A DNA stretch of 13,387 nucleotides from Flavobacteriales bacterium (GTDB taxonomy: Bacteria; Bacteroidota; Bacteroidia; Flavobacteriales; BACL11), in NCBI GenBank assembly GCA_012960835.1, contig DUAL01000248.1, forward strand, positions 1 to 13,387. The letters run 5' to 3'. The position numbers were made by a program, and so were the translations under genes. Below, piece after piece: positions 1 through 8,397 of the stretch (positions within the stretch are counted from its first letter, which is position 1; every line of letters begins with the position of its first letter). Under the pieces are notes generated by a model. That model saw only the letters and a program-made list of their open reading frames with translations. It was not told the origin of the DNA and searched no databases.

Positions 1-1040
1 CTACTTCAGTGGGATGCGCTATTTATTCTGATACACTAACTGTTTTTTCCAAACCACCCCCCACTTTCGAATTAGGATTGGACTATAATATTCCATGTAA
101 CACTACTACTATACTTAATCCAGTTGTAACAGGCGGGACAGGGGTGTATAATTACATCTGGAACAATGGAAGTTCCAATTCTTCTATTTCTGTTGGGCAA
201 GGCTATTATCATTTAACCATTGATGATGGAACTGGCTGTTTGGCAATAGATTCTATCACTATTACGGAAGATGAACCGCCAACAGCAAATATTTCTGGAG
301 GTGGAAGTGTTTGTGATGATGGAACAATGGTTAATTTGTCTTTTGATTATAATGGCTTACTTCCATGGAATTTAAGCTATACGGATGGCGTGAATAATTT
401 TAATCAAAATGCATTAACCTCTACTAATTTTAATTTGAATACCTTAGCGGAAGGAGATTATTCAATTATTGAAGTGACGGATTCCAATGGATGCGTTGCT
501 TCTATTTCAGGATTAGCCCAAGTGCTAATTTATTCCATGCCAAATGCAGTAATATCTCCTGGCGATACTGCTATTTATATTGGGCAAACACTTATATTGA
601 GTACAGGAAATTTTGTACTTTACACTTGGTACAATGATGAGGATTCTTTATTGGGAATTACTCAACAAATAGAAATAAATCAAGAAGACGCTTATTATGT
701 TTGGGTGGAAGATGCAAATGGCTGCACGGATATTTCTGAATTAGTTTTTGTAAGTTTGCTTCCTAAAACTGAACTTTTCGTACCAACTGCTTTCACTCCT
801 AATCGAGATGAGCATAACGATTTATTTGTTATAAAAGGAGATTTTATCAATTCTTTTAAAATGGATGTGGTAAATCGTTGGGGAGAAGTTCTTTTTACAA
901 CAAATTCCATTGAAAAATATTGGGATGGAAAATTTGAAGGAATAGAAGTTATGCAAGGCACTTACTATTATAATATTACCATTGTAGGACAAGACAAAAA
1001 AACTTTTGTAAAACAAGGAACAGTAGAGGTAATTTATTAA
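1..1040 (+). CDS. Secreted SprB/Ig-repeat protein, C-terminal part, with T9SS type B (CHU_C) sorting domain; 5' partial
   Basis: This is the end of a larger cell-surface or secreted protein. The frame is open to the left edge of the window (first full codon at base 3), so the GTG at 9 is not taken as the start. The first repeat, about 80-275, is SprB-like: it has a Cys near each end, a TGG-type turn, the motif YIWNNG, and ends in DDGTGC. Two further Ig/PKD-like beta domains follow (about 277-540 and 541-768), each ending in the usual DxNGC motif. The last ~90 residues (about 769-1037) match the gliding motility-associated C-terminal (CHU_C) domain: FVPTAFTPN, then NRWGEVLF, a central WDG, and a final QGTYYY strand. 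In Bacteroidota this domain sends proteins through the type IX secretion system to the cell surface or medium. The repeats suggest adhesion or structure, but the function cannot be told without the N-terminal part. The next gene starts 12 bases downstream, so the two are probably co-transcribed. Confidence 0.88.
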   Translation, partial: TSVGCAIYSDTLTVFSKPPPTFELGLDYNIPCNTTTILNPVVTGGTGVYNYIWNNGSSNSSISVGQGYYHLTIDDGTGCLAIDSITITEDEPPTANISGGGSVCDDGTMVNLSFDYNGLLPWNLSYTDGVNNFNQNALTSTNFNLNTLAEGDYSIIEVTDSNGCVASISGLAQVLIYSMPNAVISPGDTAIYIGQTLILSTGNFVLYTWYNDEDSLLGITQQIEINQEDAYYVWVEDANGCTDISELVFVSLLPKTELFVPTAFTPNRDEHNDLFVIKGDFINSFKMDVVNRWGEVLFTTNSIEKYWDGKFEGIEVMQGTYYYNITIVGQDKKTFVKQGTVEVIY

Positions 1041-1051
1041 AAATAATAAAT

Positions 1052-2473
1052 ATGAAAAAAATAATTTATTTTTTGGTATTTCTTTTAGTTTGTATTGAGT
1101 CAAATGCACAAACACTTAATTGGAGTGCTATTCAAGCCATTAGTAGCGGAAGTCAAAGTGGTTATGATAGGCCAAGAGTAGTAACAACAGCCAATAATTC
1201 CCCTCTTATTATTTGGACAAAAACCAGCTCTCCAAAAAGCGTAAAAGCATCCAAATGGAATGGGACTTCTTTTTCGGCTCCTTACGATATTGTTCCTCCA
1301 AGTTTAGAAGTAACTGGCTTTATAGGTCCTGAAATTGCCAGCAAAGGAGATACAGTTTATGTTATTTTCCTCTCGGCCCTTTCACCTAATTACTTTGTTT
1401 ATCTTATTTCTTCCTTTGATGGCGGACTTACTTTTTCTGATACTGTAAGGGTTTCTGACAATTCCAATACTCATAAATTTGCCATGCCCAATGTTGCAGT
1501 AAACACAGATGGAAATCCAATTGTTTCGTATATGGAAAGTTCCTTAACTTGGACCGATTGGGAGCAAATGGTAAAAGTATCTTTTGATTTTGGAAATACT
1601 TTTAGCCCTGCTTTTGATGTAAGCGCTTTAGCTCCCGGCGAGCCATGCGATTGTTGCAAATCTTCTTTAGTTGCAAATGGTAATGAGGTTTTCTTGCTTT
1701 TTAGAAACAATGATATGGATGTAAGAAATTCATATATAGCCAAATCCTCTGATGGAGGCCTTACTTTCACTACTACAAATGATATTGATAATGCTAATTG
1801 GGTTATTGGCTCTTGTCCTTCTACCTCTGCTCAAGGAATGCTTTCAGGGGATTCCATAATTATTGTAAGAAGAAGCGGTGCAAATGGCCAAGATAAACTT
1901 TTACTTTCTGCCATAAACTCTACCGATTTACAATACGCCTATAATCATAATATTGACCCAATTAATTTTGGCGTGCAAAATTTTCCTGAGATTGCTGGAA
2001 ATGGAGATACTATAGGGGTGGTTTGGCAAGATAATCGTAATTCGTATATGGATTGCTTTTTTAGTTATTCCACAACTGGAGCATATAATCTGAGCGGTTC
2101 AGCTGTGATGAACGACACCAATAATATTGGCTCACAAACTGATCCGGATATTTGCTTTGCCAATGGCACCTTTTATTTTGTTTATGTCAATGTTGGGGTG
2201 CATGAAATTTTATATCGTACTGCTACTTTTGCTTCTAGCACAGCAGTTAGTGAAATAGAAAAAAATCAAATAGGTATTTATCCAAATCCATCAACAGATA
2301 AAATAAAAATTACTACTCCATTGCAGGGCGAAATAATTATCAAAAATATAGAGGGTAAGGAAGTTTTAATTTTGACTGAAAACACAAATCAAGCCATTGA
2401 TATTTCCGTTTTATCTTCTGGAATTTACACCATTGAAATTAAAGGCTTAACCTCAAAATTTATTAAACAATAA
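1052..2473 (+). CDS. Secreted sialidase-like Asp-box propeller protein with T9SS type A sorting domain
   Basis: The protein has 473 residues. Residues 1-20 form a signal peptide (KK, then a hydrophobic stretch, ending SNAQ). Three Asp-box motifs (SxDxGxTF) are visible, starting at residues 121, 177 and 232. Their spacing of 56 and 55 residues is what successive blades of a sialidase/BNR-type propeller give. A CDCC cluster (C199, C201, C202) and a later Cys before Pro (C255) lie in the same region. Residues from about 410 (YPNPSTDKIKI) to 473 form the type A Por-secretion C-terminal domain, which is normally cleaved on export by the T9SS. Asp-boxes mark the fold, not an activity, and I could not identify a sialidase Arg triad or catalytic Tyr/Glu, so a glycosidase role is only possible. 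The ATG is placed by the signal peptide; the upstream sequence is A/T-rich with no Shine-Dalgarno, as is usual in this phylum. The next gene starts one base after the stop. Confidence 0.88.
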   Translation: MKKIIYFLVFLLVCIESNAQTLNWSAIQAISSGSQSGYDRPRVVTTANNSPLIIWTKTSSPKSVKASKWNGTSFSAPYDIVPPSLEVTGFIGPEIASKGDTVYVIFLSALSPNYFVYLISSFDGGLTFSDTVRVSDNSNTHKFAMPNVAVNTDGNPIVSYMESSLTWTDWEQMVKVSFDFGNTFSPAFDVSALAPGEPCDCCKSSLVANGNEVFLLFRNNDMDVRNSYIAKSSDGGLTFTTTNDIDNANWVIGSCPSTSAQGMLSGDSIIIVRRSGANGQDKLLLSAINSTDLQYAYNHNIDPINFGVQNFPEIAGNGDTIGVVWQDNRNSYMDCFFSYSTTGAYNLSGSAVMNDTNNIGSQTDPDICFANGTFYFVYVNVGVHEILYRTATFASSTAVSEIEKNQIGIYPNPSTDKIKITTPLQGEIIIKNIEGKEVLILTENTNQAIDISVLSSGIYTIEIKGLTSKFIKQ

Positions 2474-2474
2474 T

Positions 2475-5204
2475 ATGCGAAAATTAACTTTTCTTTTACT
2501 TAATATTTTATGCTCTTTTTCCCTTACTGCCCAAACTACTGATTGGGTAAAATCATTTGGAGGAACAGCCTCAGATAAAGGTATTTCAATAGGTACTGAT
2601 TCATTAGGCTTTATTTACTGTAGTGGTTTTTTTAATAATGAAGCAACCTTTGGTGGTATAACACTCACCAACTCTAATTTAAGTACTTGGGGAAATAATA
2701 AAGAGAATTTTATTTTTAAGATGGATTCACTTGGGAATGTTCTTTGGGCTATTGCTGGAGGAAATCTTTCAGGAAGTTGTTGTGATGATAGAGCGTTAGG
2801 TATGCATGTGACACCTGGAGGAGATGTTTTTATTACTGGGACTTTTTGGAGTTCTTATAATATTGGATCTTTAAGTGTTCCTGGAGCTCAGCGAAATAAT
2901 CATGATAATTCATTATTAGCTAAAATAGATAAGAATGGAAATCCTGTTTGGGTAATTGGTTTTGGTTCTGATAATACTTCAGGTGGTTGTCCTTATCCTA
3001 TTTATGATGCAGATGATCATTCTTATGATGTTAAAGTAGATAAAGATGGTTTTATTTATGTTACTGGCTTTTTCTCTGGATATAGTGCTGAATTTGATGG
3101 TCTTTCTGTTTCTAATCCTGATTGGGGAACCACATGTAAACCTATGGGGTACATTGGTAAGTTAGATGCAAATGGGAATTGGCTTTGGGTAGATAAATTT
3201 GATGGAATTAAGGATGATAGAGGTTCTCGTGATAACAGATTAGCAGTTGATCAATTTTCTAATATATATTGTGTTGGTGGATTTGAAAACACTGGAAATT
3301 ATGGTCCGTATTCTATTACATCAAATGGAGAATGGGATGCTTTTATCTTTAAAATGGATAAAAATGGAAACTGGCTTTGGGCAAAAAATGTAGGAAGTAA
3401 CAAAACAGATAGAGCAGATGGTATTGCTATTGATGTATGTGATGATATTTATATCACTGGAGAATATCGTAATCCTATGGTATTTCCAGGTGCAAATGCA
3501 TCAAACGGAACAGATACTTTAAGTCATAAACAGAAAAGAGATGTGTTCGTTGCTAAAATAAATGCTAATGGAGATTGGCAATGGGCCAAAAGAGCAAGAA
3601 GTTCAGGAACAGACAAACCATATCAGATGTCAGTGGATGCAAATAAACAAGTTTTTGTTGGAGGAACAATGAAAGGAGAAGCTACTTTCAATACTGGACT
3701 AGTTGTTCCTCCTCAGATTCCTGGAGATACCAGTGCTTCTGCTTGGGTCGCTCAGTTGGATGGATCTACAAACACTGGAGATTGGGTTTGGGCAAAAATG
3801 GCTGGATGCGATACGGATGATGATGATAGAACCAATGACATTTGTCCGGATGGTTTTGGTAATGTTTATGCAATAGGTTTCTTTGAAGAGTTAGCTAATT
3901 TTGATGGCACAATTTTAGATGCAACTGGTAGAAGAAAAGATATTTTTGTTTGGAAAATGAGTATGACTCCAGGTAGTTTTACTGTCAATAATGTTTATGA
4001 CACTATTTTTGTAGATAGCACGGTTTACAATCCAATGGATTCAGGTATATCAATTATTAGTAGTTTTTATATAAACGGTTGCGATACTATTTTTACCGAT
4101 TCAATAATCCATAAACGATATGCTGTACGGGTGATGTATGATGTAAATCCTACTGGAACAGCAACTATTGATATTAATGGAAATACAATTAATGCTTTCC
4201 CCTTTACGGAGGAATATTTTTATGGAGATGCTGTAAATCTTTCTGCAAATATTCAATCCGGCTGGTATTTTAGTCAGTGGAGTTCTTTAAATAATACATT
4301 GAATACAAATGTTACCAATCCTACCAATTTTATCGCTAATGATGACGATACCATTCTATTAGTTATTAATGCAGTTCCTCCTGTTTCAGCATATATTTAT
4401 GGCGGTGATACCATTTGCACTAATGACAATAGACAAGCGCAAATCACTATTGATTTTGTAGGAGTTGCTCCTTTTACTTTTGTGTATGCTATTGATGGGA
4501 TAAATCAGCCACAAATTACCACCAATACAAATCCTTATATTATTAGCACCACTACTGATGGAATCTATTCTCTTGCTAATATGTCAGATGCTGTCGGGGT
4601 TGGTTCTACAACAGGTTCGGCTATGGTTATTGTGAATAATCCACCAATGGCTATTTTTGATATTATTCCCGATACGGTAACCATTAATTATCCGACAGCC
4701 CATTTTGTAGATAAAACAACAGGAAATATTGTGGATTGGTTCTGGAATTTTGGGGATAATGCTCTGGATAGTATGGTTTCAAAGCCCTATCATACATTCC
4801 CGGATTCTGTTGGTGTTTACCAGATTACCATGATTATTACAGATGAAAACGGATGCTCGGATACTACCTTTAATAAGCTTTGGGTGGAAAATGAGTTTTG
4901 GATTTACCTGCCCAATAGTTTCACACCCGATTTAGATGGAATAAACGATAAATTCTGCCTCAGTTATAATGGGCTTAGAATTAAAACTTTCCAGCTTAAC
5001 ATTTACGACAGAAACAGTGGATTGGTATTTTCCTCCAATAATATTGACGAAATGCTTTGCGAATTAGGAACAAAAGCTTGGGATGGAAATCATAAAGATT
5101 CTGGAAAAGAATTACCAATGGGAATGTATGTTTACGAAATTTATTTCCAGGATTTTCAGGGGTGGAAACACCAGGATTCTGGTTACATCTATTTGGTTCG
5201 CTAA
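2475..5204 (+). CDS. Secreted SBBP-type seven-repeat beta-propeller protein with InlB-B-like, PKD and T9SS type B (CHU_C) domains
   Basis: The protein has 909 residues. Residues 1-20 are a signal peptide ending LTAQ. From about 21 to 505 there are seven related repeats, each with a Trp-containing strand (such as GNWLWAK), an Asp-rich loop and a strand like GFIYCSGFF. The key Trp residues are at 24, 91, 159, 238, 302, 370 and 439. This is the pattern of SBBP (beta-propeller) repeats and predicts a closed seven-bladed propeller. A domain like the divergent InlB B-repeat follows (about 549-606, with the motif GWYFSQWSS), then an Ig-like domain, then a PKD domain (about 722-805, with WFWNFGD ending at D761). 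The last ~100 residues are CHU_C, with SFTPDLDGIND and a WDG motif; the usual NRWG is changed to DRNSG. The protein is probably exported by the T9SS and held at or released from the surface. The ligand is unknown; binding or scaffolding is an inference. It ends the three-gene run. Confidence 0.88.
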   Translation: MRKLTFLLLNILCSFSLTAQTTDWVKSFGGTASDKGISIGTDSLGFIYCSGFFNNEATFGGITLTNSNLSTWGNNKENFIFKMDSLGNVLWAIAGGNLSGSCCDDRALGMHVTPGGDVFITGTFWSSYNIGSLSVPGAQRNNHDNSLLAKIDKNGNPVWVIGFGSDNTSGGCPYPIYDADDHSYDVKVDKDGFIYVTGFFSGYSAEFDGLSVSNPDWGTTCKPMGYIGKLDANGNWLWVDKFDGIKDDRGSRDNRLAVDQFSNIYCVGGFENTGNYGPYSITSNGEWDAFIFKMDKNGNWLWAKNVGSNKTDRADGIAIDVCDDIYITGEYRNPMVFPGANASNGTDTLSHKQKRDVFVAKINANGDWQWAKRARSSGTDKPYQMSVDANKQVFVGGTMKGEATFNTGLVVPPQIPGDTSASAWVAQLDGSTNTGDWVWAKMAGCDTDDDDRTNDICPDGFGNVYAIGFFEELANFDGTILDATGRRKDIFVWKMSMTPGSFTVNNVYDTIFVDSTVYNPMDSGISIISSFYINGCDTIFTDSIIHKRYAVRVMYDVNPTGTATIDINGNTINAFPFTEEYFYGDAVNLSANIQSGWYFSQWSSLNNTLNTNVTNPTNFIANDDDTILLVINAVPPVSAYIYGGDTICTNDNRQAQITIDFVGVAPFTFVYAIDGINQPQITTNTNPYIISTTTDGIYSLANMSDAVGVGSTTGSAMVIVNNPPMAIFDIIPDTVTINYPTAHFVDKTTGNIVDWFWNFGDNALDSMVSKPYHTFPDSVGVYQITMIITDENGCSDTTFNKLWVENEFWIYLPNSFTPDLDGINDKFCLSYNGLRIKTFQLNIYDRNSGLVFSSNNIDEMLCELGTKAWDGNHKDSGKELPMGMYVYEIYFQDFQGWKHQDSGYIYLVR
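2535..3990 (+). repeat. Seven propeller repeats of about 64-79 residues
   Basis: Seven imperfect repeats fill the N-terminal half of the third gene. The key Trp codons are at 2544, 2745, 2949, 3186, 3378, 3582 and 3789, a spacing of 67, 68, 79, 64, 68 and 69 residues. Repeats 4 and 5 are also close at the DNA level: the GNWLW segments at 3174 and 3366 are exactly 192 bases apart and differ at few third-codon positions. The longer third repeat carries an extra Cys-containing loop. Confidence 0.8.
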
Positions 5205-5289
5205 AAACAAAATCTGTTAAAAACATTTTTCTTTCTTGGTAATTTCTCAGTTGATTTTGTATAAATTAGGGCTTCCTAAAATTGAATAA
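5205..5289 (+). other. Intergenic gap between the secreted-protein run and addA
   Basis: This 85-base A/T-rich gap holds no gene. An 8-base inverted repeat pairs 5207-5214 with 5253-5260 across a 38-base loop. It has few G-C pairs and no T-run after it, so it is not a convincing terminator. A weak promoter candidate lies at 5236-5269. The gap ends in an in-frame TAA (5287-5289) directly before the addA TTG start. Confidence 0.5.
5236..5269 (+). promoter_or_regulatory. Weak candidate Bacteroidota-type promoter for addAB
   Basis: A TTG at 5236-5238 and TAAATTAG at 5262-5269 resemble the Bacteroidota TTG / TAnnTTTG pattern, with one mismatch in the -7 element and a 23-base spacer. It would place transcription start about 15 bases before the addA start codon. 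In DNA this AT-rich such a match is easily found by chance. Confidence 0.2.
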
Positions 5290-8200
5290 TTGAGTACTTC
5301 TAATTTTACTATTTATCGTTCTTCTGCTGGCTCGGGTAAAACCTATACTTTGGCACTGAGTTTTGTGGCGCTTTCCTTGAAAGGAGATACTTTTGGCTAT
5401 ACGGATTACTACCGAAAAATACTGGCCATTACTTTTACTAATAAGGCGGCTGCCGAGATGAAAGAAAGGGTGTTGCACTATTTTAAAGAATTAGCAAACA
5501 AAAGTGATAAAGAAAATATTTTAGGATGGCTGAAAGAAGAAACAAATTTAGATAAAGACATCATTTACTCTCGTGCAAAAACAATTCACAAGCATATTTT
5601 GCACCATTATGCCGATTTGAGTATTTCCACTATTGATAAATTTACTTACCGTATTGTTCGTACTTTTGCTACTAATTTAGGACTATCGCATAACTTTGAA
5701 TTGGAGATGGATAATTACAAAATTATTCAGCCAGTAGTTGCCCTGCTTTTAGGAAGGCTGGAAAAAGGTGGTGGAGATTTAACAAATGCTTTGGTGAATT
5801 TTGCTCTGCAAAAAGCAGAGGATGGAAAAAGCAGTAATATTGAGCGCGATTTAGAGGAATTTGCTCAGCAACTTTTCAAAGAGGATGTTATTGATTTTAT
5901 TGATGGCAAAACCCTAAGCATTAAGGATTGTATGCAAATAAGAAAAGATTTGTATTTACAGCAAAACCAATTGGAAGCGAAAGTGCAGTTGTTATCAGCC
6001 AATGCAAAAGCATTTTTTACTAAAAATGGTTTTACCAAAGAACATTTTAATAGAGGTACTTTTTACCAACATTTTACAGAAAATATTTTAAATAAGGATG
6101 CTAAAAAATGGATTCCCTCAGATGCATTGCTAAGGTATATTAAAAATGGAGAGTGGTATGCCCAAAGCAAGTCGGACGATATAAAGCAATTGGTGGATTT
6201 TTACCTTAAAGATTTGCAATCCTTTTTTGATCAGTTATTGGCTTTACTAAAGCCTTATTTTACTAACAAAGCAGTACTGCAAAATATCTACTCTATTGCT
6301 GTACTTAATGAGTTGATTCAAGAGGTTAAAAATTATAAAAAAGAACAAAATATTCAGCAGATATCTTCTTTCAATAAGCAAATACATGATGTGGTAGTGG
6401 CACAACCTTCTGCTTTTATTTATGAGCGTATTGGCGAGCGGTATAATCATTTTCTGATAGATGAATTTCAAGATACTTCCATTTTACAATGGCAAAATAT
6501 GTTACCTCTAATTACGGATGCAGTCGATTATGGAAAAAGTTTGGTGGTAGGAGATGGCAAGCAATCTATTTACAGGTGGAGGGCAGGAGAGGTGGAGCAA
6601 TTTTTACAATTGCCCACTATTTTTAAGGGAGAAAAACTTATTTTTAAACAAGATTGGGAAAATAAATTAAAAGCACATGAGAAGAATAAAAATCTAGAAA
6701 AAAATTTTAGAAGCCGTAAGGAAATAATCAAATTTAACAATGATTTTTTTGAGCAATTAAAAACGCTTTTAACGCCCCATTTGCAAGATATTTATAAAGG
6801 ACAAAAACAGGAATTTGAACATGCAAAAGAAGGGGGATATGTACATCTGGAACTCTTTGGCGATAAGGGAAATGATTTCAAAGATTTGATTTTACAAAGA
6901 ATGCTTGTCGAAATAAAAAAACTCACAAAAGAAAACGACTACTGCTTGCGCGATATCGCCATATTGTGCAATAGCCGAAAAAGAGTGGCTTTGACTGCTC
7001 AGTATCTTGCTGAAAATGGCATAGATGTAGTGTCGAATGAGGGCTTATTGTTGTGCTCATCCGAGAAAGTAAAATTATTGATTGCATCCCTATTTTATTT
7101 GCAAAACAAGGAGGGTAAAATTGCAAAAGCTACTATGGTAGAATGTTTTCATAAAGAAAAATTGAGCAGAAATTCCTTGCACAAATTAAATCTAAAATTG
7201 AAGGAGCAAAAATCCTTTTTGCAAATGATAAAAGAGGCAAAGTTATCCTTTAATATTCATCAATTTATTGAGCTTCCTTTGTATGAACTTTGTGAGCAAC
7301 TCATCAGAAATTTGAAAATTGAGGAGGATATTTATGTGCAATTTTTTCTGGATGTAGTACTGAAATATACAGAGAAAAATGACAGTAGTATTTCCGAATT
7401 TCTGCTTTGGTGGGAAGATGCAAAAACAAAGGAATCAGTTGTGGTGCCGGAAGAAACGGATGCCGTGCAAATAATGACTATTCACAAAGCAAAAGGATTG
7501 GACTTTGATGTGGTGATGATTCCATTTAATTGGGAAGATATGTCTAATAAAAACGAAATTTGGGTGGATACTAGTAGGTATTTCCAAAAATTGAAATCGG
7601 CACTTATTAGTAGCAATAAACAATTGGAGTGGAGTCATTTTTCTGATGAATATCATAATGAGAAAAATCTTACCCTTTTGGATATTTTGAATAAATTGTA
7701 TGTAGCCATGACGCGGCCAAAAGAGCGACTTTATATTTTCAGCAAAAGCTTCCCAAATAAACCAGCAGATGATTTTGATATAAAAGGAAAACTACACAGC
7801 TTTTTACATAATTTCAGTAGTACCTATCCTGTAATTGTAGGAGATGCAAATGAAAAGCATCAAGACAAAAAAGAAGGAAAATACCATCCTTTTTCTGTCA
7901 AAAAACAAGAAAAAAACGATTGGAGAAATGTTATTTCCTTAAAACACTCTGCTGAGAAAGTGTGGGATGTAGAAAAGCAAAAAGAGAGTGTAGAGTGGGG
8001 AAAAATTCTACATTTAGCACTTTTTCAAATTAAGCAAAAAGAGGATATTGAAGTAGTGATTGACACACTTTTTTCCAAAGGAAAATGTGATAAAAGTCAG
8101 TATAAGAAATTAAAAAAGCAACTTCCAGTTTTGCTTGAAAGTGAGCAAATTGAAAAATATTTTACCCCAAACTGGCAAGTAAGAGCTGAAAAAGAAATTC

Positions 8201-8397
8201 TGCTTGAAACAGGAGAAACCTATATTCCTGACCGCTTGGTTTTTCAGGGGAATGAAGTAATTGTAGTTGATTACAAAACAGGTGATAAGGAAAATAGACA
8301 TCAGACCCAAATCAGGAATTATGCTAATGCCCTAAAAAATATGGGCTATAAAGTGCTTGCTACAGATTTAATTTACACTCAGGATATATTAAAATAA
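5290..8397 (+). CDS. addA: AddA-type helicase-nuclease subunit (UvrD/RecB-like SF1A helicase with PD-(D/E)XK nuclease)
   Basis: This is the motor and nuclease subunit of an AddAB-type double-strand break resection enzyme (1035 residues, cytoplasmic). The SF1A helicase motifs appear in order: Walker A AGSGKT with K17; DEFQDTS at 391-397; GDGKQSIYRWR at 421-431; NFRSR at 472-476; MTIHKAKG at 729-736; and YVAMTR ending at R809. The C-terminal nuclease is complete: H908 in EWGKILHLAL, D981 in PDRLV, DYKTG at 994-998, and QIRNYA with Q1007 and Y1011. It is shorter than the well-studied Bacillus AddA (about 1230 residues). The start is TTG: an in-frame TAA lies directly upstream, and the first in-frame ATG comes after the Walker A motif. 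The stop overlaps the addB start as TAATG, so the two are probably translationally coupled. In this family the enzyme unwinds and trims DNA ends so that RecA can load. Another UvrD-family nuclease is possible, but the partner gene strongly favours AddA. Confidence 0.9.
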   Translation: MSTSNFTIYRSSAGSGKTYTLALSFVALSLKGDTFGYTDYYRKILAITFTNKAAAEMKERVLHYFKELANKSDKENILGWLKEETNLDKDIIYSRAKTIHKHILHHYADLSISTIDKFTYRIVRTFATNLGLSHNFELEMDNYKIIQPVVALLLGRLEKGGGDLTNALVNFALQKAEDGKSSNIERDLEEFAQQLFKEDVIDFIDGKTLSIKDCMQIRKDLYLQQNQLEAKVQLLSANAKAFFTKNGFTKEHFNRGTFYQHFTENILNKDAKKWIPSDALLRYIKNGEWYAQSKSDDIKQLVDFYLKDLQSFFDQLLALLKPYFTNKAVLQNIYSIAVLNELIQEVKNYKKEQNIQQISSFNKQIHDVVVAQPSAFIYERIGERYNHFLIDEFQDTSILQWQNMLPLITDAVDYGKSLVVGDGKQSIYRWRAGEVEQFLQLPTIFKGEKLIFKQDWENKLKAHEKNKNLEKNFRSRKEIIKFNNDFFEQLKTLLTPHLQDIYKGQKQEFEHAKEGGYVHLELFGDKGNDFKDLILQRMLVEIKKLTKENDYCLRDIAILCNSRKRVALTAQYLAENGIDVVSNEGLLLCSSEKVKLLIASLFYLQNKEGKIAKATMVECFHKEKLSRNSLHKLNLKLKEQKSFLQMIKEAKLSFNIHQFIELPLYELCEQLIRNLKIEEDIYVQFFLDVVLKYTEKNDSSISEFLLWWEDAKTKESVVVPEETDAVQIMTIHKAKGLDFDVVMIPFNWEDMSNKNEIWVDTSRYFQKLKSALISSNKQLEWSHFSDEYHNEKNLTLLDILNKLYVAMTRPKERLYIFSKSFPNKPADDFDIKGKLHSFLHNFSSTYPVIVGDANEKHQDKKEGKYHPFSVKKQEKNDWRNVISLKHSAEKVWDVEKQKESVEWGKILHLALFQIKQKEDIEVVIDTLFSKGKCDKSQYKKLKKQLPVLLESEQIEKYFTPNWQVRAEKEILLETGETYIPDRLVFQGNEVIVVDYKTGDKENRHQTQIRNYANALKNMGYKVLATDLIYTQDILK

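Noticed and set aside
9..11. GTG as the start codon of the first gene
   Set aside because: The frame is open to the window edge, there is no signal peptide, and the sequence begins within a repeat domain. The gene is simply cut by the window.
695..1115. Overlapping minus-strand open frames across the CHU_C domain and the start of the second gene
   Set aside because: They cover the best-conserved part of the plus-strand gene and a gene junction, and no domain is recognisable. They are shadows.
5207..5260. Inverted repeat (8-base arms, 38-base loop) as a terminator or operator
   Set aside because: The arms have few G-C pairs, the loop is long, and no T-run follows. Such pairs arise easily by chance in AT-rich DNA.
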